Part shown: positions 1 through 11,106 of the stretch, piece by piece | How the letters are laid out: every line of letters begins with the position of its first letter | Numbering within the stretch: the first letter of the stretch is position 1 | NCBI GenBank assembly: GCA_009733775.1 | Contig: WOGZ01000013.1 | Span: 1-64,000 of the forward strand | Origin: Alectoria sarmentosa | Taxonomy: Eukaryota > Ascomycota > Lecanoromycetes > Lecanorales > Parmeliaceae | Length of the DNA: 64,000 nt | Direction of reading: 5' to 3' | Made by a program: the position numbers and the translations under genes | The notes under the pieces: generated by a model | Databases searched by the model: none | The model's input: only the letters and a program-made list of their open reading frames with translations | What the model was told of the DNA's origin: nothing

Positions 1-1064
1 TTAGTAGCTAAGTTAACGAGGCCCACTCGTACAACGATCACCACTAAGATCAAACCGAATGGAAGGTACTCAAGGCAAGTACCCATAAGATCTATTGGCT
101 CCTCCGACTGGCAGAGGGTTCGTAGCCAGCACCACGTACAGGTTGATCTCGTAGCTGACCGAAAGGAGCGGCTCTATCTCGGGGCAGCTTCGCCCTTACA
201 AGTTAGCACCCCACAATCCCTGAGGGTGGCGGGATAAAGTACTAGTACTTGATTGCTTCCACGCTAGGTTTTAGTGTATACTACCTTGGCGTATATGAAG
301 CGAATACCGTATTTTACAACTACTCGACCGCGACTCGAATGTCAATGTGTCTCATGCATAACTTCATCTTTGGAGGCGACTGAAATCGAAGTCGAGGATG
401 TACGTATGTGTGCAAGAGGCTCTTTGGGAGTTTCTGTCATGTATAAATACTTTCTCCAAGTACGAAATCGCTACATGGCATCTGAAAAGTTTTCCCATGA
501 CTGATACAGTAGTCACGTAGTTTTTGCTTGACCAATCAGTCTGCATGTGCATGTAAATTTGATAGGATTCTGATATCACCGAGACGAGTCCCTTGATGGT
601 ATACGGCTTGGTCTTTGATTTTCAACATCGTGTAAAAGGGCATCATCCCTGAGGAACTGCCGTCGATGACTCTAAATCTTTAAAGAGATTATGAGGAAGC
701 GCAGAACTTCCTCGTTGACATGGATAAGTGCCGAAATTGTGAGGATTCATACCGCTCTCGGCTTGGACGGTCAGAATGTCTAAGGTAGATAACCGTAGCA
801 GAATACGAAGGAGCGGAGTCCTTATACTCGGTACTGAGCAAAGATGGGAGATGGGATTTAGGGTAAGGACAATGTGGACCCTCCTTTTTTCAGTCCTATG
901 GGAATGTCATTTGACCGTTATCGATAAGCACTTGCGTCTAAGGCACCAACCAACATGGCATGCTCCTCGTCCCCTCGGACATCCAACATTACTTTACTCT
1001 CCCCTCTCCTCTACTCATTGACAATCATCAATCTTCCTTTTTGCCTGTAAACATATCCGTAACC
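1..1064. other. Intergenic region, no supported gene
   Basis: Only short open frames without recognisable protein features occur here on either strand. The last ~100 bases are pyrimidine-rich and lead into the ATG of the next gene, so they probably contain its promoter and 5' leader. Confidence 0.5.
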
Positions 1065-2205
1065 ATGGGCGTCTTTGACCTTGTCCCAAATCTGCTCTCG
1101 TAAGTCAAGCATCAAGCATCAAGCATCAAGCATCAAGCTCTGCCCCCACCTCCCCCACCTTGACCTGTTTGCTCCATGCCCAAGGCTTCCCCAACCCCTC
1201 GAATCATTGCGCTGACGAATTATAGCTCCATCATCACCATTCTCTTCCCAATATTCGCCTCCTACAAAGCCCTTCGCACTTCCGATCCTGCCCAATTGAC
1301 GCCATGGCTCATGTACTGGGTCGTCCTCTCCTGCTTTTTGCTCGTTGAGTCGTGGACCTGGTTCATACTCGCATGGTAAGTCATCAAGCTCTTTGGTGGA
1401 CTAAAAACTGACAACCTCCAGGCTACCATTCTACTCCTCCCTCCGTCTCCTCCTCCTCTGCTACCTCGTCCTTCCGCAAACCCAAGGCGCAAAGCTTATC
1501 TACCAAACCCACATTCACCCCTTCCTCGCCCACCATGAACACGATATTGACAACCTCATCATCTCCGCCCACGACCGTGCCAAGTCCGCAGGTCTCACAT
1601 ACCTCAAGCGCGCAATCGAGTTTGTGAAAGAGAACCTCCTAGGCATCCAACCAAAAGCAAGCTCGCAGACACCGCCAAGCCAGGGAGGGAACTATGCCCA
1701 GAGTCTGTTGTCTAGATTCAACTTGCCCAGTGCGAGAGAGGGGTTAGCTGCGCCGGCAGGTGATTTCTATGGACTGTTGAGTGCGGCACTGGGGACTATC
1801 AGCGCTACTGGTGGCACGAGCAGAGAAGTACAAGCAGAGGATTTGAGTCGTTCTGGAACCTTGATTCCGCAAGGCATGACTTCTGCTTCGGAGAAAATGA
1901 CTTTCTTGTCTACGCAGAGGGAGAGGCTAAGAGTGTTGCTGTCGGCGCTGGATAAGGAAGCGGATGGCTTAGGCACCGAGGCGGCCATCGAAAGGGATGT
2001 GGAAAAAAGATTGACGGGAGAGCAGCTGGGAGAGGGGTTGAAAAAGAGTAGGAGCGAAGCGGAGTTTGAAGAGATTGGGAAGGACGACTTGAAGGGAGAG
2101 GGAGCGAAGCCGCAAGGGAGCGGGTGGTTACCGTGGGCTTGGGGCGCAAAGGGTAAGAGTGGGAACGTGGCCAAAGGCAAGACCAGTGGGATTGACGCAG
2201 GATGA
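1065..2205 (+). CDS. TB2/DP1/HVA22 (Yop1/REEP-like) ER membrane-shaping protein
   Basis: Three exons (1065-1099, 1226-1375, 1422-2205) join in phase to give about 322 residues. The spliced N-terminus reads MGVFDLVPNLLSSIITILFP and continues through the family hallmark SDPAQLTPWLMYWVV and LLVESWTWFILAW. These are the hydrophobic hairpins that shape tubular ER membrane in Yop1/REEP proteins. Both donors are GTAAGT. The C-terminal ~200 residues are hydrophilic and Ser/Gly/Lys-rich, so the protein is much longer than yeast Yop1 (about 180 residues) and resembles the longer fungal HVA22-like branch. Family placement is firm. Whether it is the main Yop1 orthologue or a paralogue is not decided by the sequence. 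Confidence 0.88.
1106..1138 (+). repeat. Short tandem repeat (CAAGCAT)n in intron 1
   Basis: Four full copies of a 7-base unit plus a partial fifth lie just after the first splice donor of the TB2/HVA22-family gene. It is a microsatellite-like tract with no sign of function. Confidence 0.9.
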
Positions 2206-2685
2206 TGGTGGATGTTGGATGGTTACATGCCCATGAGTAATGACAGGTATGCATTGGTAATACAACATCCTCGCATTGAGTCAGGTCCAATGTTTCTTGA
2301 CATGTCCATTACTTTACCCTCTACACCGATAAGGGCGCACGTACTGAAATGACTTTTCCCAATCCCAAATATTGTTTGGGAATTTCGCCAACGCACGACG
2401 GCACTCATCTGTGCTGTCGTCATGCTCATGGCTCACCCCAAAAGAACCCGCGCCCATCAAAGGGGAAAGATTGGCTGCGGTGCTACTTCTTGCGCCATTA
2501 AGAACGATCCGACGCGAATGCAGGTAACAACCGCGCACCATGAATATAAGGACCATTAAGTAGAGCCGCAAAAGACGTCACATTTGCTTTCCCGTATGAG
2601 GTCGAAGCATGATTGACGACGTAATGACAAAAGCATCATATGAGACGATGAAATTCCTTATACCGCGGCATCGATATGCTGCAAG
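2206..2685. other. Intergenic region
   Basis: Nothing beyond short overlapping frames is visible. It separates two genes on the same strand and probably holds a 3' end and a promoter. Confidence 0.4.
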
Positions 2686-3315
2686 ATGCTCTCCCACCCA
2701 AGATCATGTCTACCGGTACTCTCGGCGTTTGCACTATTCCTTAACCTTACATGTACTGCAAATCCCGCATCTCTATCCTCCTACACCAAAGATGGCAAAG
2801 GTATCAATCTGATATCTACCACGGCGAACCAGGCTCCGGGCCATGGCGTCCAGACCAGTGTCCACGACCGCCCTCGCAACGCCTCAAGCATGACACCCCT
2901 CCCACCGCGCTCCCTCTCCTGGGAAAATCTCAACGGCAGCTGGAACCTCGTCTTCAACGACTGGGAAGCCTTTCCCCCCTCCTCCGCCACCGCCAAAGCC
3001 ATGTCTGGCATGTACGCCGCCATGGAGACCACCCTCGTCACCAACCGGTCCGAACTCATGACGCCCGCAGAGGCCCTCTCGCTCACCTACGGCGGTTTGC
3101 GCGTCACGTTCCACGCCGTCCAACAAGCCATCCCCTGGGATACGGTTGAGCATTTCTTGAGGAGCATGAGGGACCTTGCCCGCGTAGGGCTGACGGGGTT
3201 GTTTACCGTGGCTGTTTATTATTTGAAAGGGTCGATTGTTTGGTCGACGGTTATGATTGTTTTGATTCTGATGCCGAATGCGCCGGCGGATGTTACGCAG
3301 AATATGATTACTTAG
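2686..3315 (+). CDS. Hypothetical secreted or membrane protein
   Basis: A single-exon frame of 209 residues of no family that I recognise. The N-terminus (MLSHPRSCLPVLSAFALFLNLTC) looks like a signal peptide with cleavage near residues 23-27. The middle holds SWENLNGSWNLVFNDWE and several Ser/Thr/Pro stretches. The C-terminal 55 residues contain a hydrophobic segment (GLFTVAVYYLKGSIVW and IVLILMP) that could span the membrane once. GC content is clearly higher over 2880-3150, consistent with coding use. It may be a small secreted or single-pass surface protein. The exact start is uncertain, because an intron near 2750-2830 cannot be excluded. Confidence 0.55.
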   Translation: MLSHPRSCLPVLSAFALFLNLTCTANPASLSSYTKDGKGINLISTTANQAPGHGVQTSVHDRPRNASSMTPLPPRSLSWENLNGSWNLVFNDWEAFPPSSATAKAMSGMYAAMETTLVTNRSELMTPAEALSLTYGGLRVTFHAVQQAIPWDTVEHFLRSMRDLARVGLTGLFTVAVYYLKGSIVWSTVMIVLILMPNAPADVTQNMIT

Positions 3316-4175
3316 GCTGATGGCGACTTATGACGATCGCGCGCGGGTGCAAAGACCACGGATGGACCGAGCGGTATGAGATCAGAGGACCGGATCAGGC
3401 GCCATGGCCAATAGATGATGCGAGAGATTGAGCAGGCACGTGGGAGGGTCGGCTAGAAATGTGGAGCGTTTGGCGATATCTGCACGTTGCCTGTGAATTT
3501 GCACAACAGTGTCCCACCCAGCATTACTCCCTAACAATGCCTCCTCTTCGATGTGCTTTGGAGCATTGATACTGTGTTTTTGGTTCTCACGATACCACCA
3601 CAGTATGAGGGAATCCCTTTGCTTTCAGCCATTTAAGCTCGGTCTTTCCCCCAGCTCTTGCTACATCTTGCGACAATGGTGACCAATTCTGGAGCGTAAT
3701 GTGGGTTCTATTCCAAGCACTATATTGGATGCGCAAGACTAAATAATTGTACGTTGAACTATTGCGTTCAGGATCCTTGACAGTTCACGGCCGCATTCCC
3801 CCAGCTTCGGCTTTGGAGACAACCAGGAGATTAGCTGTCATTTCTCCAGGTTCAAGACTGATGAGTTGCAACTACTCAAAGTTAATTTGGTGCATGCTTA
3901 TGTAGGGTCAAAGAAGCTTGCAAGGAGTGTACGACGTGTATAAGTCTAAAAATCGAAGCTGTGAACAAAAAGTAAGGAGAAGCGTCATTGTGCAAGGTCC
4001 CATCGAGGTCAGTAAGTTCGCTCGCCATCCGATGGGATCAATCCCATTTCATGCCATGCCATATATCCAAGCCCTTCATCGCGTCATACGCTTTGATTGA
4101 GGGAGTGGAGAAGTAGTTGTTGAGATTCGTAGCCAAGTCAAATCAACTTTGCTCCAAAAGGAATTGTTCGTGCGG
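3316..4175. other. Intergenic region between convergent genes
   Basis: No open frame with protein-like character is seen on either strand. The upstream gene ends on the plus strand and the downstream one on the minus strand, so this is shared 3' flanking sequence. Confidence 0.4.
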
Positions 4176-5291
4176 TTACCCCCTGCGTTGCCGCTTCGCT
4201 TGATCGTCTCGGTCGAGCTCGGGCTCATCAATCCTGACACGCTTCTTTCCAGTGTGGTTGCCTCGGCGATTGGTGACATCGGAGAGCTCCTGCCTCAGAT
4301 TTGACATCTCCGAGAAGGCAAAGGCGGCACTGACGTGATCTCCATCACGGGCTTTCACGTCCCAGATTACCTCCCGCAAAGGTCGATACGCATCCTCGAT
4401 AGAATGGTTCTCCGCGGCCATGATGTGTAGCCACCAAAGTCCAAGATTGACTGTCATTGCTTTGGGGTCGCTGAGTTGCGTATTGTCATTGCTGTTCCAA
4501 GGGATAGGTTTGTACTCGAGCATGCCTGATTCGAGAGCTCGATCTGCTGGTATATCATCAAGCGACGTTTGCATACCCCGGATAGCTTGTGATCCATTCG
4601 ATAGCATTGGTTTCACACGTGTGACCACAAGCTCTTTATCGGTGATGATGTAGCCGTACCGCGTATTGGCCTTGATACAATATGTGTAGATTTGGGCCAA
4701 TGGTCGGAACCACTCTTCCTTCATGAAAGTCATTTTCGCAGGGCCTCGCTTGATCTTGTCACTCCTCCACTTCTCGCTCAGCTTGGTGTCTCCAGGCAAA
4801 ATTGTCGACGGCTTGCCAGGACGTATCGACGGCTGTACAGCACCCCAGTCCGGGCGATAGCTTGCGTCAAGTCCCGGATATTGCGCTTGACCAGCTCTCA
4901 CCATGTACACCTCATTGAGAGTCGAAAAACTCCCGGATAGGTGATCCTGAGACTTCGACAACGCATCGGAGACGACGCAGTGATTCCACTTGGCAAGCAG
5001 ACTTTCAAGGGAATCTTCGTCATGGATTTCGCAAAACGGATACTGAGGTATACCCGAAAAGTCGCGAAGACCGAATTGGTGATGCAAGACTTCTCGTAAC
5101 GCACCACCGTAGATGGACCCGAGGGAATCGAATTCAAAGTCTTCCCATGTCTGTATCCATGCGGGAATAACCCAGCTCTTTTTGGTCTCGGTGTTTTTTT
5201 TTGACTTGCATTTTTTGGTGCTGAGAGGTGGATTCTCGCTCCTCAGATAGTCCAGAAGCGATCTCGTGGAAACAGCCATGGTTGATGCCAA
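4176..5291 (-). CDS. Fungal PD-(D/E)XK nuclease-like protein
   Basis: A single exon of 371 residues. Residues 145-170 carry the restriction-endonuclease fold pattern: RPDWG (Pro147-Asp148), a short spacer, then GDTK with Asp168 and Lys170. It is preceded by Glu127 in NEVYMVRAGQ and followed by PLAQIYTYC with Gln200, the position of the conserved motif-IV glutamine. The C-terminus is basic (KKRVRIDEPELDRDDQAKRQ), suggesting nuclear or nucleic-acid contact. This matches the fungal-specific PD-(D/E)XK-like family of unknown cellular role, usually about 350-450 residues. The catalytic set looks complete, so activity is possible but unproven. The start MASTMAVSTRSLLDYL is the first Met after which the family-like sequence begins. 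Confidence 0.7.
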   Translation of the reverse strand: MASTMAVSTRSLLDYLRSENPPLSTKKCKSKKNTETKKSWVIPAWIQTWEDFEFDSLGSIYGGALREVLHHQFGLRDFSGIPQYPFCEIHDEDSLESLLAKWNHCVVSDALSKSQDHLSGSFSTLNEVYMVRAGQAQYPGLDASYRPDWGAVQPSIRPGKPSTILPGDTKLSEKWRSDKIKRGPAKMTFMKEEWFRPLAQIYTYCIKANTRYGYIITDKELVVTRVKPMLSNGSQAIRGMQTSLDDIPADRALESGMLEYKPIPWNSNDNTQLSDPKAMTVNLGLWWLHIMAAENHSIEDAYRPLREVIWDVKARDGDHVSAAFAFSEMSNLRQELSDVTNRRGNHTGKKRVRIDEPELDRDDQAKRQRRG

Positions 5292-6508
5292 TGGATTCCC
5301 TTATTTGAGTGCTTAGGGTCTATGAAATATATGGCGGCGCCGTCGATCAATTCGGACTGAGGGAGCAATCTTATATAGCCTGACATGCAGGACACCAACA
5401 GAGCTGAAGCTCTATTTATAGACCAGCATTTGATGTACTCATCCGCCAGCTGAAGATAGAGGGAGAGAACAGAATGGACGTTATGCATGAGGTGGGCGAG
5501 CATCGGCGCTCCAATGGTACCTAAGGGTGCAAGGCTCGGACACGCTTTGCAGACGCATCGTCTTTGAACCACTGACGACTGAGCTGAGCACTGCGAGCGC
5601 CTAAAATAGCATTCTTCACTTGAACGGTGTTCACTCTGATTGAATTCAAAGGAAGTGCGGGTAGATGAGACCCTATCAAACTCCCGAACGTGCATACGGG
5701 GGGATAGACTATTCTCGTCAGACTCTCGCCGAGGGGGCAATGTTCAATACAAGTTGAGGAGAGCGTAGTTCTGGAGTAGGTTTCGGGAAAGGAAAGGTGG
5801 GCTGGGGCGCCTCGCTATTGGATTGCGTACCTGCATGCACCCGAGGCAAATCATGCCTCTTGTTCGAGTCCGAATCATACCCCGCTATTTTGCCCTGACC
5901 GAACAGCAGTCCGAATATTGAGCAGGCAAGTTTTTTGAGAAGAACGATGGGCGGCCACGCTCTAGCGTTGAATTGGATGATGGATAGGCTTTTGAAGTCA
6001 AAATCATCATCTCGTTACAGCAATTGCTTCGCCTAAATGTCAGTTGCGTAACTAAACGGTCAGCTGCTTCTTGTCATCGACCGTGCATGCAATGCAGCCA
6101 GTGAGGTTTATCTATGAGCGCATTAGCCTGCCTTCGAACCAGCGAGGCGTTCGTTCTTTTAAGTAGTCGACACAGCGCCCTTCATCAGCTTCGCAACACT
6201 GTGACGGCTTGAAATTGTGAGCAGGCTGGGGCGCAGAATTTGGGACAACGCGAAGCGGTAAATTCCTGCAGTCAGGCAATATGTCAGGAGAGTGACAGCT
6301 TGAGGCGCTCAAGCTCTCGTTATTCCCAGGTCAAATTTAGGGATAAGACCAGAAAACCTGTCGTTCGAAATTGAAATTACTCAAGGAAGAGCGTCCAGAG
6401 ACGAAACCAGGATCCTCATTGACGCTACCCCTTTCGATACTTCAAGGATTGTACCACTTCGACTGCCATACTTTTTGGGCACATGGTATCCTAGACTCAT
6501 CCTGAGCT
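5292..6508. other. Intergenic region between divergent genes
   Basis: About 1.2 kb separates the minus-strand nuclease-like gene from the plus-strand FTA2-like gene. A 165-residue minus-strand frame (5243-5740) overlaps the nuclease start but has no protein-like features. I see no RNA gene here. Confidence 0.4.
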
Positions 6509-7379
6509 ATGCCTATTATACCTGATTACACTAAACCGCTGCCCCAGTCCGAGGGACCTAAGCTCCATCCGTTTCATGATCGCAAACCGGCCATCAAGTT
6601 TTTACGCCTCTTGAGCGATGTCGAGTCTGAAGGGCATGCGCACGTCTTTGAGATATCCATAGGATCCAAAGTGTATGCTTTGAAGATGGTAAGGGCCTAG
6701 TTGCTGGTCAATTGGATCTCTTATTGACGGAATGATATTTTCACAGTTCAAATTCTATGACGATGACGAGGATCGGATAGGTCTGATAAGGGGAGATAAC
6801 GACCTTGTTCCTATCAGTCTCCTTCATGCCCATATGGACCCATTTTACAACGAGTGCCGTGCCTACGGGAGACTCATCGAACGCGGCCAGAACGGCAAAA
6901 TTGCTGCTCGCTGCTATGGGTATACAACCATCTCGGCTGAGAGAGAAGAGGAGCTGTATCGAAAGTATGGCGTCGAGCACTGGGGCCGACCGGTTGGGGA
7001 TAGACAACCAATTCGAGCCATTGTAAAGGAGCTGATTGAGGACGACAATCCGCTAACTCAAAACGTCGCGAAGAAAATTTTAAGAGATCTGAGAAAGATG
7101 CGCAAGATGGGCATTTACCCAATGGATGTACGGGCGCGGAATTATAAAGCAGGGCTTCTTGTGGATATGAGCATCGCGATGACAACGCCTCACTATCTCT
7201 TCAAGATCAGATCACGATGGCAAGTTGAAATGCTTCAGGGGCAGGATCTGGCAATGTTCGACAGCATGATTGGTGACGAAGAGGTCGTTACCTCGGTTCG
7301 AGCATTGCCGAATGAGGAATACTGTACCAAGCTGAGGTCCCAGAAGAAGAAGGATGAGCTGGCTGAGAAGCGACTCTAA
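6509..7379 (+). CDS. Kinetochore Sim4 complex subunit FTA2-like protein
   Basis: Two exons (6509-6688 and 6747-7379; 58-nt intron with GTAAGG donor) give about 270 residues. After splicing, YALKM runs into FKFYDDDEDRIG. The body has DPFYNECRAYGRLIE, the hallmark YGVEHWGRP and YPMDVRARNYKAGLLVDMS, all typical of the fungal FTA2 family. The layout resembles an eroded protein kinase: Lys59 as a VAIK-like lysine, Asp-x4-Asn in DVRARN as a catalytic-loop relic, and VDMS at the DFG place. FTA2 in fission yeast is a Sim4 kinetochore subunit, but filamentous fungi often carry several such paralogues, so a kinetochore role is not assured. The C-terminus is a basic, charged helix. Confidence 0.75.
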
Positions 7380-9153
7380 ATTGCTTCTCCTGGGCTCCAG
7401 TTTGAAAAGTCCTGTGGCAAGGCAGCTGGGCAGTCGCGTCCAACATAGTCGAAGATAGCATAACCAATTCCGGCTTTTGACATGAGCTATGATGAGCCAT
7501 TTAAATCCAAAGCTGTTGAAGGGGTATCCACGGTTGATAAAGGTACAATAGTGGTGAAAACGCGATTTGGGGTAGGCGAGAGGGTTTTTGGGGGTTCTTA
7601 AAAGCTAGCGAGAAATGGATGCCAGAACGCACCTGTCATCCGCGATAGTGTGCCGGGGGATTGGCCAAGGTATCTAGAGACAGAAACATTCATTGCCCCT
7701 TGTGCTTTCGCTACTGGTCTTGCTGTCCGGAGTAGTCTAGCCTGAGAGTCGAACGCTACTAAAGCGAGGATGCTGTTGTCACACTTCTGGGCTTTTACAG
7801 GAGGCGTTGCATGTCGATTCTGACACACATATGGACCTGGGAATCTGGTGTCTACGCCGCAGCAATGCGTCGAAGGGAAAGGTCCAGTGGCCCCCCCAAA
7901 AGTGTCGGTCCATACTGCCGCAATTTGCAGGCCGTCGAATATCCATTTCGAGAATAGATGGTGTCAGCGGTAGGAAAGCGTGTTCAAAATTTCGTCATCC
8001 GGCTGACCGAAATCGGCAGTCGCCACGTAGCCCAACTAGGTAAGTTGATGCCAGCAACTAGATCGTCAATCGGGCCCTTTGCTCTGTCACTTCCTCGCGT
8101 CGCACTGACATTTTGCGAGCATCTGATTGGTGCTATCAAGCACACTTTTGGCTGGCTCGTGGACCGACAAATAAGCGTGAATCATGTAGGTCTCCTCGAG
8201 TCAAGGTAACCAGGAAGCCTTGTCGTATCTGGTCGTAGGCCCGGGCCTAGACGCCATGGCCAATCATGACTGACGGCGTGGGTTCCATAGAGGATTTTCA
8301 AATGGAACGGGAATTGCCTTTGGTATGAGCTCGGATCTTATTAGTTGAGGACAGCGATCGATGAGGCGACTGACGCATTGGGATGCCCAAGGTTCAATGC
8401 GATTAACAAGGGCCAATATATTAGCGATTTTACTCGACATCCTGGATACACCAAGCTTTCGTCGACAGTCGACAGGGACTTGTTGATATGATTTGTTGTG
8501 ATCTTGACCATGTTGCAAGCCCATCTAGCCCCTCATTGTAAATTTTTTTTTCTTTCATTTGAACACATTTGGAAGCTTGCGACTCAGTCTTAGCTTATGT
8601 CAGTATACATGCCACTCGAAACAAGCCCTCAAATCCTCATGAATTTACTGGCCCAGTCCACCGTAGAGCTCGACGAGCTAAGGCACTTTTATTAGGCTAG
8701 GACGCCCCTAAACAAAACCGCCGCTGATGGAATGCTGACACCCGCCGGTTCCTAGACAGTGTGAAGAAAGTATCCTGGATCAACATCACTTCTCGCTCCT
8801 GGTAGATTGTGGTTGAATTCATACCGCAAAGAATCACTGAACTAGGGGTATCGTCAAGACAACTGTGGCATGTTGTATCATCGATAAGGACAGACTAGGT
8901 GGCCAACGGCGGAATGGAATCATTGGATTTCACGGTCCCGTGACTCCCGGATCATTCTTACTCCATTTGAGGGTGTTATTACTATACGTCATCGTAGCCG
9001 GCAACGTGTAGTTGTTCCACATTGGTTCCTAGTTGTTACACCCATCCATCCAGCACCCCTAATTGGAAAGAGGATATGCATCTTGGTCCAATAGGTTTCG
9101 ACATGTCTTGATCGGCATTGTCCAAGTCCAAAGTCTAGCTGACAATACTCAAA
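7380..9153. other. Long non-coding stretch
   Basis: About 1.8 kb with only short frames of unconvincing composition on both strands. No inverted repeat, tandem array or RNA gene was recognised. It may hold degraded sequence, but nothing could be matched to a family. Confidence 0.4.
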
Positions 9154-10194
9154 ATGGCTTCCGTATTTCCTTCAAGCCAGATACACACCTTCCTGAGCAT
9201 CCCACCCGGTAACTCCAACTCAACCAGCCTAGACATCAAGCAAATACTAAGCAGAAGAAACAGAAATCAGATTGAGGATATGCCATTACCTCTTCGGAAA
9301 CGAGCCAGAAGATGACTGCTTCCTCAGCGGTCCTCACTTTGGAGGCAGGTGTGAGGGTCCCAGACGCGAAGGCCCTAAAGTCGCACGTTCCATTGACTTG
9401 CAAGACCTCACTACTATGGGTCGACATCCTGAGATCCTGAGGGTGAATCACCAGATCTATTTCGAGGCTTTTCCGGTTTTCCATTCAGACCTCGTAATGG
9501 TGGATCCAGGGAAAGGTACTTGGAGGTACAAACCCCTCGAGGGGGACCGCCAGGCCTATCATTACGGAGCATTTGAGGATGACGAGTTTTTTGACGTTGT
9601 CTACGATCCACCGCTGATGCCTGGCATCGAGAAGCCTCAAGGGCTAGCCAAATTCACAAAGGTCCTACTCAATGTTAAATTCAATAGTCCACTTGCGTCA
9701 ATGAAGTGGAGGTACGATGAGGAGACCGGAACGCTCCACTCTGCATCGCAGCAACAATTGACAGATACATTGGGTGCATCAAAGATGATCGAGGATTTCG
9801 TTGGGCTATTGGCGGGCTGTTCTTGGATTGATCATGTTGATATAGATCTCGGTTTGGTAGCTAGCTGGGACAGAGACCTAGAAGCTCCTCCGGACGGCTG
9901 GCCTAACGAGGACCTCGAAACGGCCCATTGGGTTGGGCTGAGGAAGACATGGAGGCACAAAGGCGATATCCAGGTAGCGGAAATCTTCCTAGCCAGCGGT
10001 TTTCTCGACCCGTTACAGAGATTGTCTAATACAAGTTCCTGGTGTATAGAACTGACAGTGGAGGATTTGAGTGAAGAGCCTCCTTGTATATATGAGAGAA
10101 TGGCTCTGGACTTGAGCAATGCGATTACGCACAAACTGTATGTTGAGAAGGTACCAGTCCACTTCACCACACTAACGCAATGATCCAGGACTGA
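9154..10194 (+). CDS. F-box-like fungal hypothetical protein
   Basis: A 46-nt intron (9209-9254) joins MASVFPSSQIHTFLSIPP to EETEIRLRICHYLFG. This recreates the common fungal opening of an F-box-like helix (LSIPPEETEIRLRICHYLF), followed by ILRVNHQIYFEAFPVFHS. Proteins with this pair of motifs are abundant and lineage-specific in ascomycetes and mostly uncharacterised. A second possible intron (10151-10188, with an ACTAAC branch site) would end the protein as VEKD at 10194; without it the frame ends at 10183. Length is about 327 residues. The family is large and functionally unknown. If the F-box is real it would recruit an SCF ubiquitin ligase, but this is inference. Confidence 0.6.
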
Positions 10195-11106
10195 ACTATG
10201 TGATAGGCATAACAGCAACGTCGTCCCGTGTGGCCTTCTGTGGAAGCCTATGATGGAACCCTTGTCCAACCCTTTGCTCTATCAGACGTGAGAAGGTCGG
10301 AGTTGAAGAGTGGTCGGACAAGTCATGGGCGAAGATACTTCGCATTTGGTAGTCTGCTGCTGACAATTGCGATGGATGATAATGCTTCCAAAACTCCCCG
10401 GCAGGATTGGATTGTGATGTTAGCATGCCTGCTTTGGGGTGACGAAATCTTTTGCTTGGTGGGCAAGAACCTGGCAAACATGATTAGTTGAGGCGGCGAT
10501 AGCGGGTACAGTCTTGCTACCTACATTACTATCGACATGGATGATTATCGAGAACAAGAGTTAGCAAGAGGTGGCAGACACAAAATACGTGCACAATTTT
10601 ATACAGCTTGCACAATTCTCTAGATCACGAGACCACTTCCTCCTTGCACGCACACACACGCTCAATTCCATCCTATACAAAGGTGGGCACCACCAGCACC
10701 GGAAAGCCCTGCACATGCCAAGAAAAGGATCCAGCTGTCGGACAATGCCCCGCTCGAAAGGTTGCCTGAACAATGCACTTAGAGCTGCTTCGGATTTGTG
10801 CTCTAGGGTCGAGGGGTCTTTAGCTCCAGCTTCAGGGGTGCCTTCCGAAAGTAGGGTTAGGGTTGATAGTAGCGCTGTGCAGGACTCTTGGTGCCGAGTG
10901 CCGACCTCTGTACACTACGTCCTTCTTTCTCAAGCGCGAGGCGTGACTTAAGATTCTTGCGACATAAATGCCCCCCCAGGCCACTATTGTTTGGAGCTGA
11001 GATGCGGCTTCAGCTCGGCCGCAGCCTCGACGCTGGCTAGTCCAGCCAGGCAGCAGGCGAAGATATAGCACTGCCTGTCTCTTCCAGCGTTTACAGTACA
11101 AGGAAC
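10195..11106. other. Intergenic region
   Basis: No convincing gene. Frames up to 126 codons occur but have no recognisable features and overlap each other on opposite strands. The final 150 bases lead into the ADP-ribosylglycohydrolase-like sequence. Confidence 0.4.

Noticed and set aside
1767..2290. Minus-strand frames of 126-137 codons opposite the TB2/HVA22 gene
   Set aside because: They lie antisense to a well-supported exon and have low-complexity Ser/Pro composition.
5848..5885. tRNA-like T-arm string (TTGTTCGAGTCC)
   Set aside because: The flanking bases do not pair into a T stem and no matching acceptor or D arm lies upstream.
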